Positions 18,294 to 27,187 of a stretch of 64,000 nt of DNA are shown here, in pieces (position 1 is the first letter of the stretch; each line of letters starts with the position of its first letter). The DNA comes from Sporisorium sorghi (taxonomy: Eukaryota; Basidiomycota; Ustilaginomycetes; Ustilaginales; Ustilaginaceae), in NCBI GenBank assembly GCA_023212695.1, contig JALCCG010000020.1, positions 62,001 to 126,000 on the forward strand, given 5' to 3'. The translations under genes were made by a program, and so were the position numbers. A model generated the notes under the pieces. It was not told where the DNA came from. It saw only the letters and a list, made by a program, of their open reading frames with translations, and made no database searches.

Positions 18294-19070
18294 ATGCTGG
18301 TTGCAGAACGATATGAGAAAATAGTACAGTTGGTCAACGAAAGAGGGAGCATCCGCGTCTCCGAGCTGAGTCAGCTATGCGGCGTAACGGAGGAAACGAT
18401 TCGCCGTGACCTTGACAGGCTGGAGCAAGCAGGACGCCTGCGCCGTTCCCATGGAGGGGCGGTTAGTGTGAAGGATCAACCGGAAATTCAGCGCTCGCAG
18501 CCGGAGATACCGTATGCTGAACGGGAAATCATGAATGCGCTGGAGAAGCAGCGCATTGCGGAGGAAGCGGTCAAGCGAATCCATCCGAATGACCGTATCT
18601 TGCTTGATGCCAGCTCAACGGCCTGGTATATGGCAAAAATCATACCGGATATTCCGATTACGGTATTGACGAATTCAATCAAGGTGGCTGCCGAGCTAAG
18701 CACCAAGGAGCGCGTCCAGGTTATATCTACCGGCGGCATTCTGGCACACCGCTCGTTGTCCTTTGTCGGTCCGCTTGCGGAACGCTCTCTTGATGCTTAT
18801 TACGTGGATAAAGCCTTTCTGTCCTGCAAGGGCGTGCACCTGGACAGGGGACTTAGCGAATCCAATGAGCTTCAGGCCAGAATAAAGCATAAAATGATTG
18901 GAATGACGGATGAGACCATTGTGCTTGCCGATGCCAGCAAATTCGGTGCTCAGGCTTTTGCCCAGGTGGCCGACTTGTCTCAAGTGAATCTGATTATTAC
19001 GGATAGGAGATTAACGGAAGAGGAAGCCGATCCTTATCGAGCTTTAGGCATCACCATTCAATCTGTGTAG
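18294..19070 (+). CDS. rhaR: DeoR family regulator of rhamnose genes
   Basis: Repressor-type regulator of 258 residues. The N-terminal winged helix (SIRVSELSQLCGVTEETIRRDLDRLE, shown in parts: SELSQLCGVTEETIRRDL) is followed by the DeoR sensor domain related to ribose-5-phosphate isomerase, with ILLDASSTAWYMA and VLADASKFG phosphate-binding motifs. It is the counterpart of B. subtilis RhaR (YulB), which responds to rhamnulose-1-phosphate. The start at 18294 agrees with the family; 18282 would add four residues. Symbol given from synteny with rhaEW/A/B. Confidence 0.85.
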   Translation: MLVAERYEKIVQLVNERGSIRVSELSQLCGVTEETIRRDLDRLEQAGRLRRSHGGAVSVKDQPEIQRSQPEIPYAEREIMNALEKQRIAEEAVKRIHPNDRILLDASSTAWYMAKIIPDIPITVLTNSIKVAAELSTKERVQVISTGGILAHRSLSFVGPLAERSLDAYYVDKAFLSCKGVHLDRGLSESNELQARIKHKMIGMTDETIVLADASKFGAQAFAQVADLSQVNLIITDRRLTEEEADPYRALGITIQSV

Positions 19071-19093
19071 AGCAGCGAATGGACATCAACATT

Positions 19094-19120
19094 GGAATCC
19101 CCCCGAGGTCGGGGGGTTCT
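19094..19120 (+). terminator. GC-rich hairpin between rhaR and lutA
   Basis: CCCCCCGAGGTCGGGGGG followed by TTCTT. It can act as a weak terminator or attenuator separating the rha genes from lutABC. Confidence 0.55.
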
Positions 19121-19172
19121 TGCCAGAGACCGATCAATCGGTCCATATCCTGATGATAGCGGGGTGAAAATC

Positions 19173-19910
19173 ATGAAGATTTCGTTGTTTGTTACTTGCC
19201 TCAGTGATGCCTTGTTCCCGCGGGTGGCTGAATCCATGGCAAGGCTGCTGGCCAGGTACGGTGTTCATTTGGAATTCCCGGAAATTCAGACCTGCTGCGG
19301 TCAGCCGGCCTATAACAGCGGTTACTGGGAGGACGCACGAATAAGCGCGAGGACGATTCTCGACGCTTTCGAAGATAGTGACTTCGTTGTTTCCCCTTCC
19401 GGTTCCTGCACCTATATGATTCATCATTATCCGGATCTGTTCAAGGACGATCCCCTCTACCTGAAAAAAGCGAAAGCGCTTCAATTCAAATCCTATGAGT
19501 TTACCCAGTTCCTTGTCGATGTGCTCGGTGTGACCGATGTGGGAGCCGTTTATCCGCAAAAGGTAACCTACCATCCCTCCTGTCACGGCAGCCGTCTGCT
19601 GGGCGTTAAGGATGAGCCGATGAAGCTGTTGAATCAGGTGAAGGGGCTGGAGCTTGTACCGCTGCCTTTTGCAGAGGATTGCTGCGGGTTCGGAGGCACG
19701 TTTGCCGTGAAGATGGCGGATATTTCGGGAGCCATGGTCACCGAGAAAAGCGATCATGTGCTGGAGACGGAAGCGACCGTGCTGGTCGGTCTTGATATGG
19801 CCTGCCTGATGAATATTGCCGGCAATTTGCGTCATCGGGGAGAGAAGGTGCAGGTCAAGCACTTGGCCGAACTTCTGTACGAGGGGGTGAGCGTGCATGA
19901 ACACAGCTGA
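19173..19910 (+). CDS. lutA: lactate utilisation protein A (Fe-S oxidoreductase subunit)
   Basis: Protein of 245 residues with the two cysteine-rich CCG domains of the LutA/GlpC group: TCCGQPAYNSG near residue 40 and DCCGFGGTFAVK near residue 175. With LutB and LutC it forms the iron-sulfur L-lactate dehydrogenase system that oxidises L-lactate to pyruvate. The start MKISLFVTC at 19173 fits the family; the longer reading frame from 19092 runs through the preceding hairpin. It overlaps lutB by 14 bases, indicating translational coupling. Confidence 0.93.
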   Translation: MKISLFVTCLSDALFPRVAESMARLLARYGVHLEFPEIQTCCGQPAYNSGYWEDARISARTILDAFEDSDFVVSPSGSCTYMIHHYPDLFKDDPLYLKKAKALQFKSYEFTQFLVDVLGVTDVGAVYPQKVTYHPSCHGSRLLGVKDEPMKLLNQVKGLELVPLPFAEDCCGFGGTFAVKMADISGAMVTEKSDHVLETEATVLVGLDMACLMNIAGNLRHRGEKVQVKHLAELLYEGVSVHEHS

Positions 19911-21417
19911 ATCGAAAGCGCATTCGGTTAAGGAACGTGCAGGTTACGCTCTGAACAACGAATTTCTGCGCAATGCGGTGAAGTTTACAACAGAGCGGCT
20001 GCGGCTTGGCAAAAAGCTGGCGTCGGAGGAGCATGGCAACTGGGATGAGTGGAGGGAGCGAGGACGTCAAATCCGGCTTCATACCATCGCTCACCTGGAT
20101 TACTATTTGAATGAGTTTGCTGAACAGGCCAGGGCGAACGGGGCTCATGTCCACTTTGCGGAGACGGCGGAGGAAGCGGTCGCGCTATCCCTGCAGATCG
20201 CGGAGCACAAGTCCGCCAAGTCCGTCGTAAAGTCCAAATCGATGGTGTCCGAGGAGCTGCATTTGAACAAAGCACTGGATTCCATCGGCGTGGAGGCCGT
20301 GGAAACGGACCTCGGCGAGTACATTATTCAGCTTGCGGATGAAACCCCATCCCATATCATCATCCCTGCGATCCACAAGAACCGTTATCAGATCGCAGAG
20401 CTTCTGTCTGAGGAGGCGGGCGAAACGCTGCCGCCCGACACGGCGATCATGGCAGGTTTTGTACGAATGAAGCTGCGCGAGAAGTTTCTCGAAGCGGATA
20501 TTGGCATGACGGGCTGTAATTTTGCAATTGCCGAGACGGGATCGATGGTATTGTTCGAGAACGAAGGCAATGCCCGGATGGTGACCACCGTGCCCAAGAC
20601 GCAAATAACGCTTATGGGAATGGAGCGGATCATCCCGTCATGGGCTGACCTGGAAGTGATGGCCACCTTGCTCCCGCGGTCAGCGACCGGCCAGAAGCTG
20701 ACAGTCTATATGTCTGGAATCAGTGGTCCCAAGAGAGAGCTGGACGCCGATGGACCTGATGAAATGCATATTATCATCATCGATAATGGGCGTTCTCTCC
20801 AGCTCGGCGATCCGGAATTCCAGGAGCTGCTCAACTGCATTCGCTGCGGCGCATGCCTGAACGCCTGTCCCGTATATCGCCATATTGGCGGTCACGCATA
20901 CGGAGGCACCTACAGCGGTCCGATCGGTGCCGTATTGACTCCGGCGTTAAACAAGAATGTCGCGGAATGGGATGATATCGCCAACGCATCGAGTCTGTGC
21001 GGAGCATGTTATGAGGCATGTCCTGTGAAGATTCCGCTCCACGATATGCTGGTATCCTTACGGCGAAGAAAGATTGAGGCCGGACGCGGTGACAAGTTGG
21101 AAGCCATGGGGATGAAGGGCTTCTCCGCGATAATGGGTAATGCCAAACGTTATCGCAGCGTGGTATCCCTGGGGAAATGGGGGCAGAAGTTTGTCGTTCG
21201 AAACGGGGAGATTCGGACACGGATCGGCCCGTTGAAAGGATGGAACTCGTACCGAGTGACCCCGAGTCTGCCTAAGCAGTCCTTCCGGGATCGGTGGCCG
21301 GAGATGGAGCGGGATATCCGCCGAACCTCCGGGCAGATGGAGCCTGAAATCGCAAACCGATTGAAGGAACGGCTTCAGCAGCAGAAGTCGCGAAAGGGGG
21401 AGGACTCCCATGGGTAA
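19897..21417 (+). CDS. lutB: lactate utilisation protein B
   Basis: Protein of 506 residues. An N-terminal LUD domain (about 60-290) is followed by two 4Fe-4S ferredoxin-type motifs, CIRCGACLNACP (about residue 313) and LCGACYEACP (about 367), and a C-terminal tail. This is the domain order of LutB. It overlaps lutA by 14 bases and lutC by 8 bases. In the cell it would accept electrons from lactate and pass them on in the LutABC complex. Confidence 0.94.
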   Translation: MNTAESKAHSVKERAGYALNNEFLRNAVKFTTERLRLGKKLASEEHGNWDEWRERGRQIRLHTIAHLDYYLNEFAEQARANGAHVHFAETAEEAVALSLQIAEHKSAKSVVKSKSMVSEELHLNKALDSIGVEAVETDLGEYIIQLADETPSHIIIPAIHKNRYQIAELLSEEAGETLPPDTAIMAGFVRMKLREKFLEADIGMTGCNFAIAETGSMVLFENEGNARMVTTVPKTQITLMGMERIIPSWADLEVMATLLPRSATGQKLTVYMSGISGPKRELDADGPDEMHIIIIDNGRSLQLGDPEFQELLNCIRCGACLNACPVYRHIGGHAYGGTYSGPIGAVLTPALNKNVAEWDDIANASSLCGACYEACPVKIPLHDMLVSLRRRKIEAGRGDKLEAMGMKGFSAIMGNAKRYRSVVSLGKWGQKFVVRNGEIRTRIGPLKGWNSYRVTPSLPKQSFRDRWPEMERDIRRTSGQMEPEIANRLKERLQQQKSRKGEDSHG

Positions 21418-22147
21418 CCATGCAGACGGCGGGTGGTTAAGCCAACTGGAAGAACGCTCGCGCAAGAAACAGGAGTTGTTCATGGATGGGATTGCCGCGA
21501 AGCTGGGAAGAGACCGCGTTCGGTCAGCTCCGGAGCATCCTTTTCGCGGTGCGCCTGATTTCTGGCATGAATTCCAGTGGCCGCTGGAAGAGAAGATTAC
21601 GCAATTTACCGCGAACTTTGAAGCGGCCGGAGGCCATGCGGTCAGGGTAAGCAATCGTGAAGAGGTAAGCCGGTTTATTCGAGATAAGGCACTGGAGATG
21701 AGTGCGGCCACGATTCTTCGTCAACGGGAAGAGGCTCTGGACCTTTTAGAACTTGAAGAGAGTTTGCCGGAGGCCATGATTCTCTCCTGGAACGAAGCTG
21801 CCGACACGGACTGGAGAGCTGTCGCCGCGAAGGCCGATTTTGGCGTGGTGATGGCTGATTATGCAGCGGCCTACACGGGTTCGATTACTGTGAAATCTGC
21901 CCCGCATAAAGGAAGGTCGGTCAGCCTGCTGCCCACGGTGCTGATTGCCGTCATTCCTGTCGATCGGATGTATACCCGTTTAGGCGAGATTCTGGTTCAG
22001 TTTGATCAAGGCGGACGTGAGCAGCTTCCTGCCGGCATCCATTTCATCTCGGGTCCCAGCCGTTCTGCCGATATCGAGAATGATCTGACGATCGGCGTTC
22101 ACGGACCCGGCATCGTCTATGCCGTACTAGTAGATTCTTATGAGTAA
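21410..22147 (+). CDS. lutC: lactate utilisation protein C
   Basis: LUD-domain protein of 245 residues, third member of the lactate oxidation complex. The N-terminus is polar and variable; the C-terminal half has the strand-loop pattern ADFGVVMADYAAAYTGSI and SGPSRSADIENDLTIGVHGP that ends LutC proteins. It overlaps lutB by 8 bases and is followed at once by a strong terminator, so lutABC form one transcript, perhaps continuing from the rha genes. Confidence 0.93.
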   Translation: MGNHADGGWLSQLEERSRKKQELFMDGIAAKLGRDRVRSAPEHPFRGAPDFWHEFQWPLEEKITQFTANFEAAGGHAVRVSNREEVSRFIRDKALEMSAATILRQREEALDLLELEESLPEAMILSWNEAADTDWRAVAAKADFGVVMADYAAAYTGSITVKSAPHKGRSVSLLPTVLIAVIPVDRMYTRLGEILVQFDQGGREQLPAGIHFISGPSRSADIENDLTIGVHGPGIVYAVLVDSYE

Positions 22148-22163
22148 TCATTAGATAAACAAT

Positions 22164-22210
22164 AAGCCCCTTGCCTGGAATAGGAATGTTTATACTCCAG
22201 GCAAGGGGCT
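22164..22210. terminator. strong terminator after lutC
   Basis: Fifteen-base perfect stem AGCCCCTTGCCTGGA / TCCAGGCAAGGGGCT followed by GTTT. It is symmetrical enough to serve also the convergent SDR gene. Confidence 0.85.
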
Positions 22211-22356
22211 GTTTAGCATGTCGGAATTCTATCATTTTCAGGCGAAGGTAAAAATCTCGGTAGTTGCAAGAAGAACATCCCCCCAAGCGGGTTCTGTTTT
22301 TCTGCAAGCACGTCGATGGTAGTTTACTCGGTCGCTCGTTGTTTTTTTGTGTGAGA

Positions 22357-23211
22357 TTATTTTCCTTTTCGCGTCAGCTCGGCCAGTCGATCCCACTGCT
22401 CATGGGTTACTTCTGACAGGTCATTGAACTGGCCTGCACCCCTCAGCCATTCGCCGCCATCAATGGTGATGACGTCCCCATTAATATAGCCGGCATAATC
22501 CGAGATGAGAAAGGCGGCCAGGTTGGCCAATTCCTCCGCGTCGCCAACGCGTCGCAGGGGGATACGGTCGATCATTTTCTGCTCAAGCTCCGGCGTCGGC
22601 GATAATCTTGACCATGCGCCTTCAGTTGGGAACGGTCCGGGCGCAATGGCTACTTGACGAATACCGTATGAGGCCCATTCCACAGCTAAGGATCGGGTAA
22701 GTGCGAGCACTCCCGCTTTCGCAGCTGCAGAAGGGACCACGTACCCTGAGCCTGTTGAAGCGTAGGTAGTGACAATGTTGAGCATCGTTCCGTTCTTCCC
22801 CTGCTCGATCCAGCGCTTGCCAACCTCAAGGGTCGTGTAGAAAGTTCCATGCAGCACAATATTTAACACAGCATCCACCGCTCGTGGCGAAAGACGTTCA
22901 GTCGGGCTGATAAAATTGCCAGCCGCATTGTTCACAAGCACATCAATGCCTCCATAATGCAATTCTGCTGCATCGACTAGTGCTGTGATCTGCGCAGGAT
23001 CCCGTACATCACAGGTCTGATGCCATACCTCGCATCCCAATTGCCTTAGCTCATCAGCCGTCTGCTGCAGAACCTCCTCCCGGCGTCCGCATATGGCCAG
23101 CTTGGCGCCAAGCTGTGCGAACTTCTCGCCCATGGCACGTCCCAGTCCGGTTGCGCCTCCTGTGATCAATACGACTTTGTTTTGAAGTAAATCTTCGGTG
23201 AATGGTCCCAT
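22357..23211 (-). CDS. short-chain dehydrogenase, 2,4-dienoyl-CoA reductase-like
   Basis: NAD(P)H-dependent SDR of 284 residues with TGGATGLG (residues 17-24) and NNAAGN. The active-site region reads SGYVVPSAAAKAG: lysine lies eight residues after the tyrosine instead of the classical YxxxK, the pattern of 2,4-dienoyl-CoA reductases (B. subtilis YkuF, mammalian DECR). It would reduce a double bond in unsaturated acyl-CoA during beta-oxidation. A perfect cre match 97 bases upstream suggests glucose repression. It is transcribed alone. Confidence 0.8.
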   Translation of the reverse strand: MGPFTEDLLQNKVVLITGGATGLGRAMGEKFAQLGAKLAICGRREEVLQQTADELRQLGCEVWHQTCDVRDPAQITALVDAAELHYGGIDVLVNNAAGNFISPTERLSPRAVDAVLNIVLHGTFYTTLEVGKRWIEQGKNGTMLNIVTTYASTGSGYVVPSAAAKAGVLALTRSLAVEWASYGIRQVAIAPGPFPTEGAWSRLSPTPELEQKMIDRIPLRRVGDAEELANLAAFLISDYAGYINGDVITIDGGEWLRGAGQFNDLSEVTHEQWDRLAELTRKGK

Positions 23212-23307
23212 CGATTATTCTCCTTTCAAGCAGTGATGAAAATAGCAGAACGAATAAGTGAATCTGATGTTCATATGAGCGGCTGGTATCGATATTCGAT
23301 ATTGGAA

Positions 23308-23322
23308 TTGCAATCGCTTACT
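23308..23322. promoter_or_regulatory. cre site (CcpA), full consensus match
   Basis: TTGCAATCGCTTACT matches the consensus WTGNAANCGNWNNCW at all 15 positions. It lies between the divergent SDR gene (ATG at 23211) and the MurE-like gene (ATG at 23494). Fatty-acid degradation genes are commonly CcpA-controlled, so the SDR is the likelier target. Confidence 0.6.
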
Positions 23323-23493
23323 TCCAGCGTAACATGGTTATCTCTTCCAGTCATCATATTCTTGTTTCATAACGGGCTGGCTTGGTTAGGTTAATAAGAA
23401 ACGCTGGTTTAAAACGATACATCGTCGTGAATTCTACGCCTTAATATCACAACGGACCTTGAATGGATTACATCACGAGATGAGGTACCCTAC

Positions 23494-25002
23494 ATGAACC
23501 TGAAATCACTGACGGAGCGGCTGATTCTTAAGACAATTACAGGCAGCACTGCTGTGGAAATCACGAATCTCGATACGGATTCAAGAGCCATCAGACCTGG
23601 CGGATTGTTTGTCTGCGTTCCGGGATTTAATGTAGACGGCCATGATTATATCGAGCATGCGATACAGAACGGTGCTGTTGCCATTATGGCTGAGAAGGAG
23701 CTTCCGGAGCTTCCCGGGAACATTACGCGGATTACTGTGCCGGATACAAGAAGGGTGCTTCCCATTTTAGCCAACTCCTTTTTCGGTAATCCTACCGAGC
23801 AGCTGAAATTGATCGGGATTACGGGGACGAACGGCAAAACAACAACAACACATATGGTTGATAAGGTGCTGAATGATTCCAACCGCAAAACGGGAATTAT
23901 TGGTACTCTCTATATGAAAATCGGAGATCATGTAGAGAAAACGTTGAATACCACGCCGGATACGATCCAGCTACAGCGATATTTTCATACGATGGTTGCC
24001 CATGGCGGCACGTATGGCGTGTTGGAAGTGTCCTCGCATGGACTGGATATGGGAAGAGTGCGGGGGTGTGATTTTCAGACCGTTGTTTTTACAAACCTGT
24101 CCCATGATCATCTCGATTTCCATCAGAACATGGAGAGTTATCGCAATACGAAGGAACTGCTATTCACCCAACTAGGCAACAGTGATCGTGACATGCAGAA
24201 AAAAGTGGTGCTGAATGCTGATGATGCGGCCTCATCCTATTACGGGAAGCGTACATCCGCACAGATTGTGACATACGGTATTCATAACCCGGCGGATGTT
24301 CGTGCTCTGCATATTCAAAATACCGGGGACGGCTGCAACTTTATCGTAGAGACGCCATGGGGAAGTAGCGACTTCAGTATGAAGATTCATGGCATACACA
24401 ACGTGTACAATGCGCTGGCGGCCATTACTACTTGTCTGCTCGAAGGGATTCCGATCCAAGAAATCAGGAACAGTCTTCAGGATTTTGCAGGTGTTCATGG
24501 ACGTTTTCAAGAAATAAAGACAGACAGGAGTTTTCGCGTAGTTGTAGATTATGCCCATAATCCGGATGGGCTCAAGGCAACCTTGCTGTCCGCTAAAGAA
24601 ATTACCTCGGGCAAAATGATATGCGTGATGGGCTGTCGGGGAGAACGGGATCGGCTCAAGCGGCCGATCATGGCGGATATTGCAGCATCCTATTCGGATT
24701 ATGTGTTGTTCACAACGGACAATCCGTTCTCCGAGGACCCGGAGCAGATCATAGCTGAGATGCTCGGAGGTTTGAGCTCTCATCATGCCGTCAACTGGGA
24801 GGTAGTGCCGAACCGCAAAGAGGCGATTCAACGTGCGGTCGAGATGGCCGGGGACCAGGACAGGATTATCATTACCGGGCGGGGTCATGAGACCCGTTAC
24901 GTAGCGGGGAGCCAGGTTGATTCTTTCAGCGATGAGGAGGTTGTGCTGAGTTCCCTTCAGGTCATGGAGCACGGCATCCAGATGATGTCACCCGAACAAT
25001 AA
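23494..25002 (+). CDS. MurE-like Mur ligase (UDP-MurNAc-tripeptide synthetase family)
   Basis: ATP-dependent amino acid ligase of 502 residues with the full three-domain layout of MurE: UDP-binding N-domain with LDTDSRAIRPGGLF, central domain with the P-loop GITGTNGKTTTTHM (108-121) and the carbamylated-lysine motif YRNTKE (K220), and C-domain with DYAHNPDG and MGCRGERDRLKRP. It departs from diaminopimelate-adding enzymes at the substrate loop: DNPF (409-412) where DNPR is expected, and GRGHE where GKGHE is usual. It stands away from any division cell-wall cluster. It may add another amino acid or act on another precursor; it is probably not the housekeeping MurE. Confidence 0.85.
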   Translation: MNLKSLTERLILKTITGSTAVEITNLDTDSRAIRPGGLFVCVPGFNVDGHDYIEHAIQNGAVAIMAEKELPELPGNITRITVPDTRRVLPILANSFFGNPTEQLKLIGITGTNGKTTTTHMVDKVLNDSNRKTGIIGTLYMKIGDHVEKTLNTTPDTIQLQRYFHTMVAHGGTYGVLEVSSHGLDMGRVRGCDFQTVVFTNLSHDHLDFHQNMESYRNTKELLFTQLGNSDRDMQKKVVLNADDAASSYYGKRTSAQIVTYGIHNPADVRALHIQNTGDGCNFIVETPWGSSDFSMKIHGIHNVYNALAAITTCLLEGIPIQEIRNSLQDFAGVHGRFQEIKTDRSFRVVVDYAHNPDGLKATLLSAKEITSGKMICVMGCRGERDRLKRPIMADIAASYSDYVLFTTDNPFSEDPEQIIAEMLGGLSSHHAVNWEVVPNRKEAIQRAVEMAGDQDRIIITGRGHETRYVAGSQVDSFSDEEVVLSSLQVMEHGIQMMSPEQ

Positions 25003-25029
25003 GCTTAAGCGATCTTGGGAGGTGTAATC

Positions 25030-26139
25030 TTGAAACGAACAACGATTGGCATCATGTTAGCAGCGATTTTGTTGACTGTGACAGCTTGTACCAGCCCTTC
25101 ATCCCCGTCAACGGAGGGAGAGCGGCAGGAACAGGAGCAGGAGCAGGAGGTCAGCCGGGAGGAAAAGTCCCCCGATACTCCATACCAAATGCTTGCTGAA
25201 CAATTGAAGACACCCTGGGCGATTGATTTTGACGGAGAAACGATTTATATCAGCGAACGGGGAGGGAATATCGTTCAGATCCAGGACGGCGCATTCAACA
25301 GACAGTCTGTACATACAGAGAAGCCGGTTGCCCAGATAGGAGAAGGCGGGTTCTTGGGCTTTGTATTAGCCCCTGATTTCAAGGAATCCAGAAGAGCCTT
25401 CGCCTATCACAGCTATGATCAGGACGGATCGATTATGAACCGGCTGGTTCTATTGGAGCAGAAGGGGAATGAATGGACAGAAGCGGAATCGTTCATTGAG
25501 AAAATCCCGGGCTCCAATGTGCATAATGGCGGAAGAATAGCGATTGGACCCGACAATCATCTCTATGTGACTACCGGTGATTCAGGAGAGGGCGAGCTTG
25601 CGCAGAACCAGGAGAATCTTGCGGGGAAAATATTGCGGCTGACGCTGGATGGCAAAATTCCCGAGAATAACCCCACAGCAGGCTCCTATGTGTTTACGTT
25701 AGGTCACCGAAATTCGCAAGGCTTGGCTTGGAATTCCGAAGGAGAATTCTACAGCTCAGAACACGGACCATCCGGTACGCCTGGTGGACACGATGAGATT
25801 AATGAGATCACCGCAGGCAGCAATTATGGCTGGCCCGAGATTCTTGGGGATGAGCAGCAAGAGGGCCTGAAGACCCCGGTGTACCATAGCGGCGATACGG
25901 CCATTGCTCCTTCGGGCATCGCTTTTGATGAAGAGGATCAGATGTATGTTGCTACCCTGCGCGGTCAGAAGCTGTACCGGTTCCAGCCGGAGAGTACCTC
26001 ACTCGATGTTGTGTTGGAGGATGAAGGCAGATTAAGAGACGTGAAAGTATATAACGGCAAAATTTATGTTATTACCAACAACACCGATGGGCGGGGTGTG
26101 CCCTCCGATAACGATGACCGGCTGCTTGTACTGGAATAA
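25030..26139 (+). CDS. PQQ-dependent aldose/sorbosone dehydrogenase-like lipoprotein
   Basis: Exported lipoprotein of about 369 residues. The signal peptide ends in the lipobox VTAC with Cys20, and a Ser/Pro/Glu-rich linker (21-50) precedes a six-bladed beta-propeller of the glucose/sorbosone dehydrogenase family (YliI/Asd-like). Landmarks are PWAIDF, the active-site histidine region PGSNVHNGGR, GHRNSQGLAW and GSNYGWPE. Such enzymes oxidise sugars with PQQ, though Firmicute members often have an unknown cofactor. TTG at 25030 is chosen because the ribosome binding site GGGAGG at 25017-25022 follows the earlier TTG. It trails the MurE-like gene by 27 bases, so it may be co-transcribed. Confidence 0.83.
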   Translation: MKRTTIGIMLAAILLTVTACTSPSSPSTEGERQEQEQEQEVSREEKSPDTPYQMLAEQLKTPWAIDFDGETIYISERGGNIVQIQDGAFNRQSVHTEKPVAQIGEGGFLGFVLAPDFKESRRAFAYHSYDQDGSIMNRLVLLEQKGNEWTEAESFIEKIPGSNVHNGGRIAIGPDNHLYVTTGDSGEGELAQNQENLAGKILRLTLDGKIPENNPTAGSYVFTLGHRNSQGLAWNSEGEFYSSEHGPSGTPGGHDEINEITAGSNYGWPEILGDEQQEGLKTPVYHSGDTAIAPSGIAFDEEDQMYVATLRGQKLYRFQPESTSLDVVLEDEGRLRDVKVYNGKIYVITNNTDGRGVPSDNDDRLLVLE

Positions 26140-26211
26140 TTCAGAGAATTGTACATGTCTTGTCGTTTGAGAGAATAGGATAGAAGAAGCGTACCGTACC
26201 GTTCTAAAAAA

Positions 26212-26234
26212 GCCCCTTCCTGTATGGAAGAGGC
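26212..26234 (-). terminator. terminator of the SufR-like gene
   Basis: Nine-base stem GCCCCTTCC / GGAAGAGGC with one mismatch; on the minus strand it is followed by a T-run, 20 bases beyond the stop of the gene at 26256. Confidence 0.65.
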
Positions 26235-26255
26235 CTTAAGTGGCAATAACAGATA

Positions 26256-26903
26256 TTATGTTTGTCCGCTTTCGACCTGCTTTCGGATACGGTAGACGCA
26301 TTTCTTGTCGCCCTTGGCGAGGCATTCGGTACGTTCCACATCGGCCTCCAGCAGCGATTGAAACAGGTCAAGCTCACAGCGGCAGGCATGCTGGAACCGG
26401 TTGGCTACCTGGGATATCGGGCAGTTCAATTCTTCGAATATATATTCATCTTCCGTTACCTTTTTGTAATCGACCATATATCCGTTGTCATTCTGAATTT
26501 GGGCAAGCGCTATAACACGCTCTTCCAGGGCATCCGCTTTAACAGCAGGCGTATACTTGTTCAACAGTGTACCTTTTCGTTTATCAAACAGCAGCGAAAT
26601 CATCTCATCACCAGCTTCGTCCTGCAGCTCGCTGAGCAGGTCAAGAGCAAGAGCGTGATAGTTCTTAGGGAAAAAATCCTCCGCAGAATCGGTAAGACTG
26701 TATAAGGAAACGGGTCTTCCCATCGGTTGCTTCACGGTTCTGTATGTGATGTAGCCCTCATTTTTCAAGCTTTCCAGATGACGCCTGACGGCCATGCCGG
26801 TAATGCCTAATGTCTCGGTAATGGATTTTGTGCTCAGTTCACCATTTATTTTTAACATTTGCATGATATACTCGCGAGTGCTGTATGCGACTTCCTGATC
26901 CAC
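26256..26903 (-). CDS. SufR-like helix-turn-helix regulator with cysteine cluster
   Basis: Regulator of 215 residues. The N-terminal winged helix (TKSITETLGITGMAVRRHLE) is followed by a C-terminal domain ending in a cysteine-rich segment: NCPISQVANRFQHACRCELD and ECLAKGDKKCVYRI. This Cys arrangement is typical of SufR/IscR-type repressors that sense iron-sulfur clusters. GTG at 26903 is 8 bases from AAGGCGG, whereas GTG 26912 lies against that site. It is divergent from a ferredoxin gene, which it may control. Confidence 0.75.
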   Translation of the reverse strand: MDQEVAYSTREYIMQMLKINGELSTKSITETLGITGMAVRRHLESLKNEGYITYRTVKQPMGRPVSLYSLTDSAEDFFPKNYHALALDLLSELQDEAGDEMISLLFDKRKGTLLNKYTPAVKADALEERVIALAQIQNDNGYMVDYKKVTEDEYIFEELNCPISQVANRFQHACRCELDLFQSLLEADVERTECLAKGDKKCVYRIRKQVESGQT

Positions 26904-27044
26904 TAAAATCACCGCCTTGTTTCTCGATGAATTACTTCTATTACAACTAAAAATCGTTAAAAAGCAATATGTCTCATCTTATGACTTTACCTTCTATAAG
27001 TCAACCGGAATAGCAGTTTTATAAGCTTGATGTGACGCCGTTTA

Positions 27045-27073
27045 TTGACAATCCACATGTTTGACCACATAAT
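27045..27073 (+). promoter_or_regulatory. sigma-A-like promoter for the ferredoxin gene
   Basis: TTGACA (27045-27050), 17 bases, CATAAT (27068-27073). Confidence 0.7.
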
Positions 27074-27187
27074 TATGATATATTTTAGTATAAAAAGTAT
27101 AAAAAAACAAAGTGTCTCAAGGTCACGGAACTTTATTTGGAAATGATAGGCAATGAAAAATTATAACATGGGAAGGTGGAATCACGA

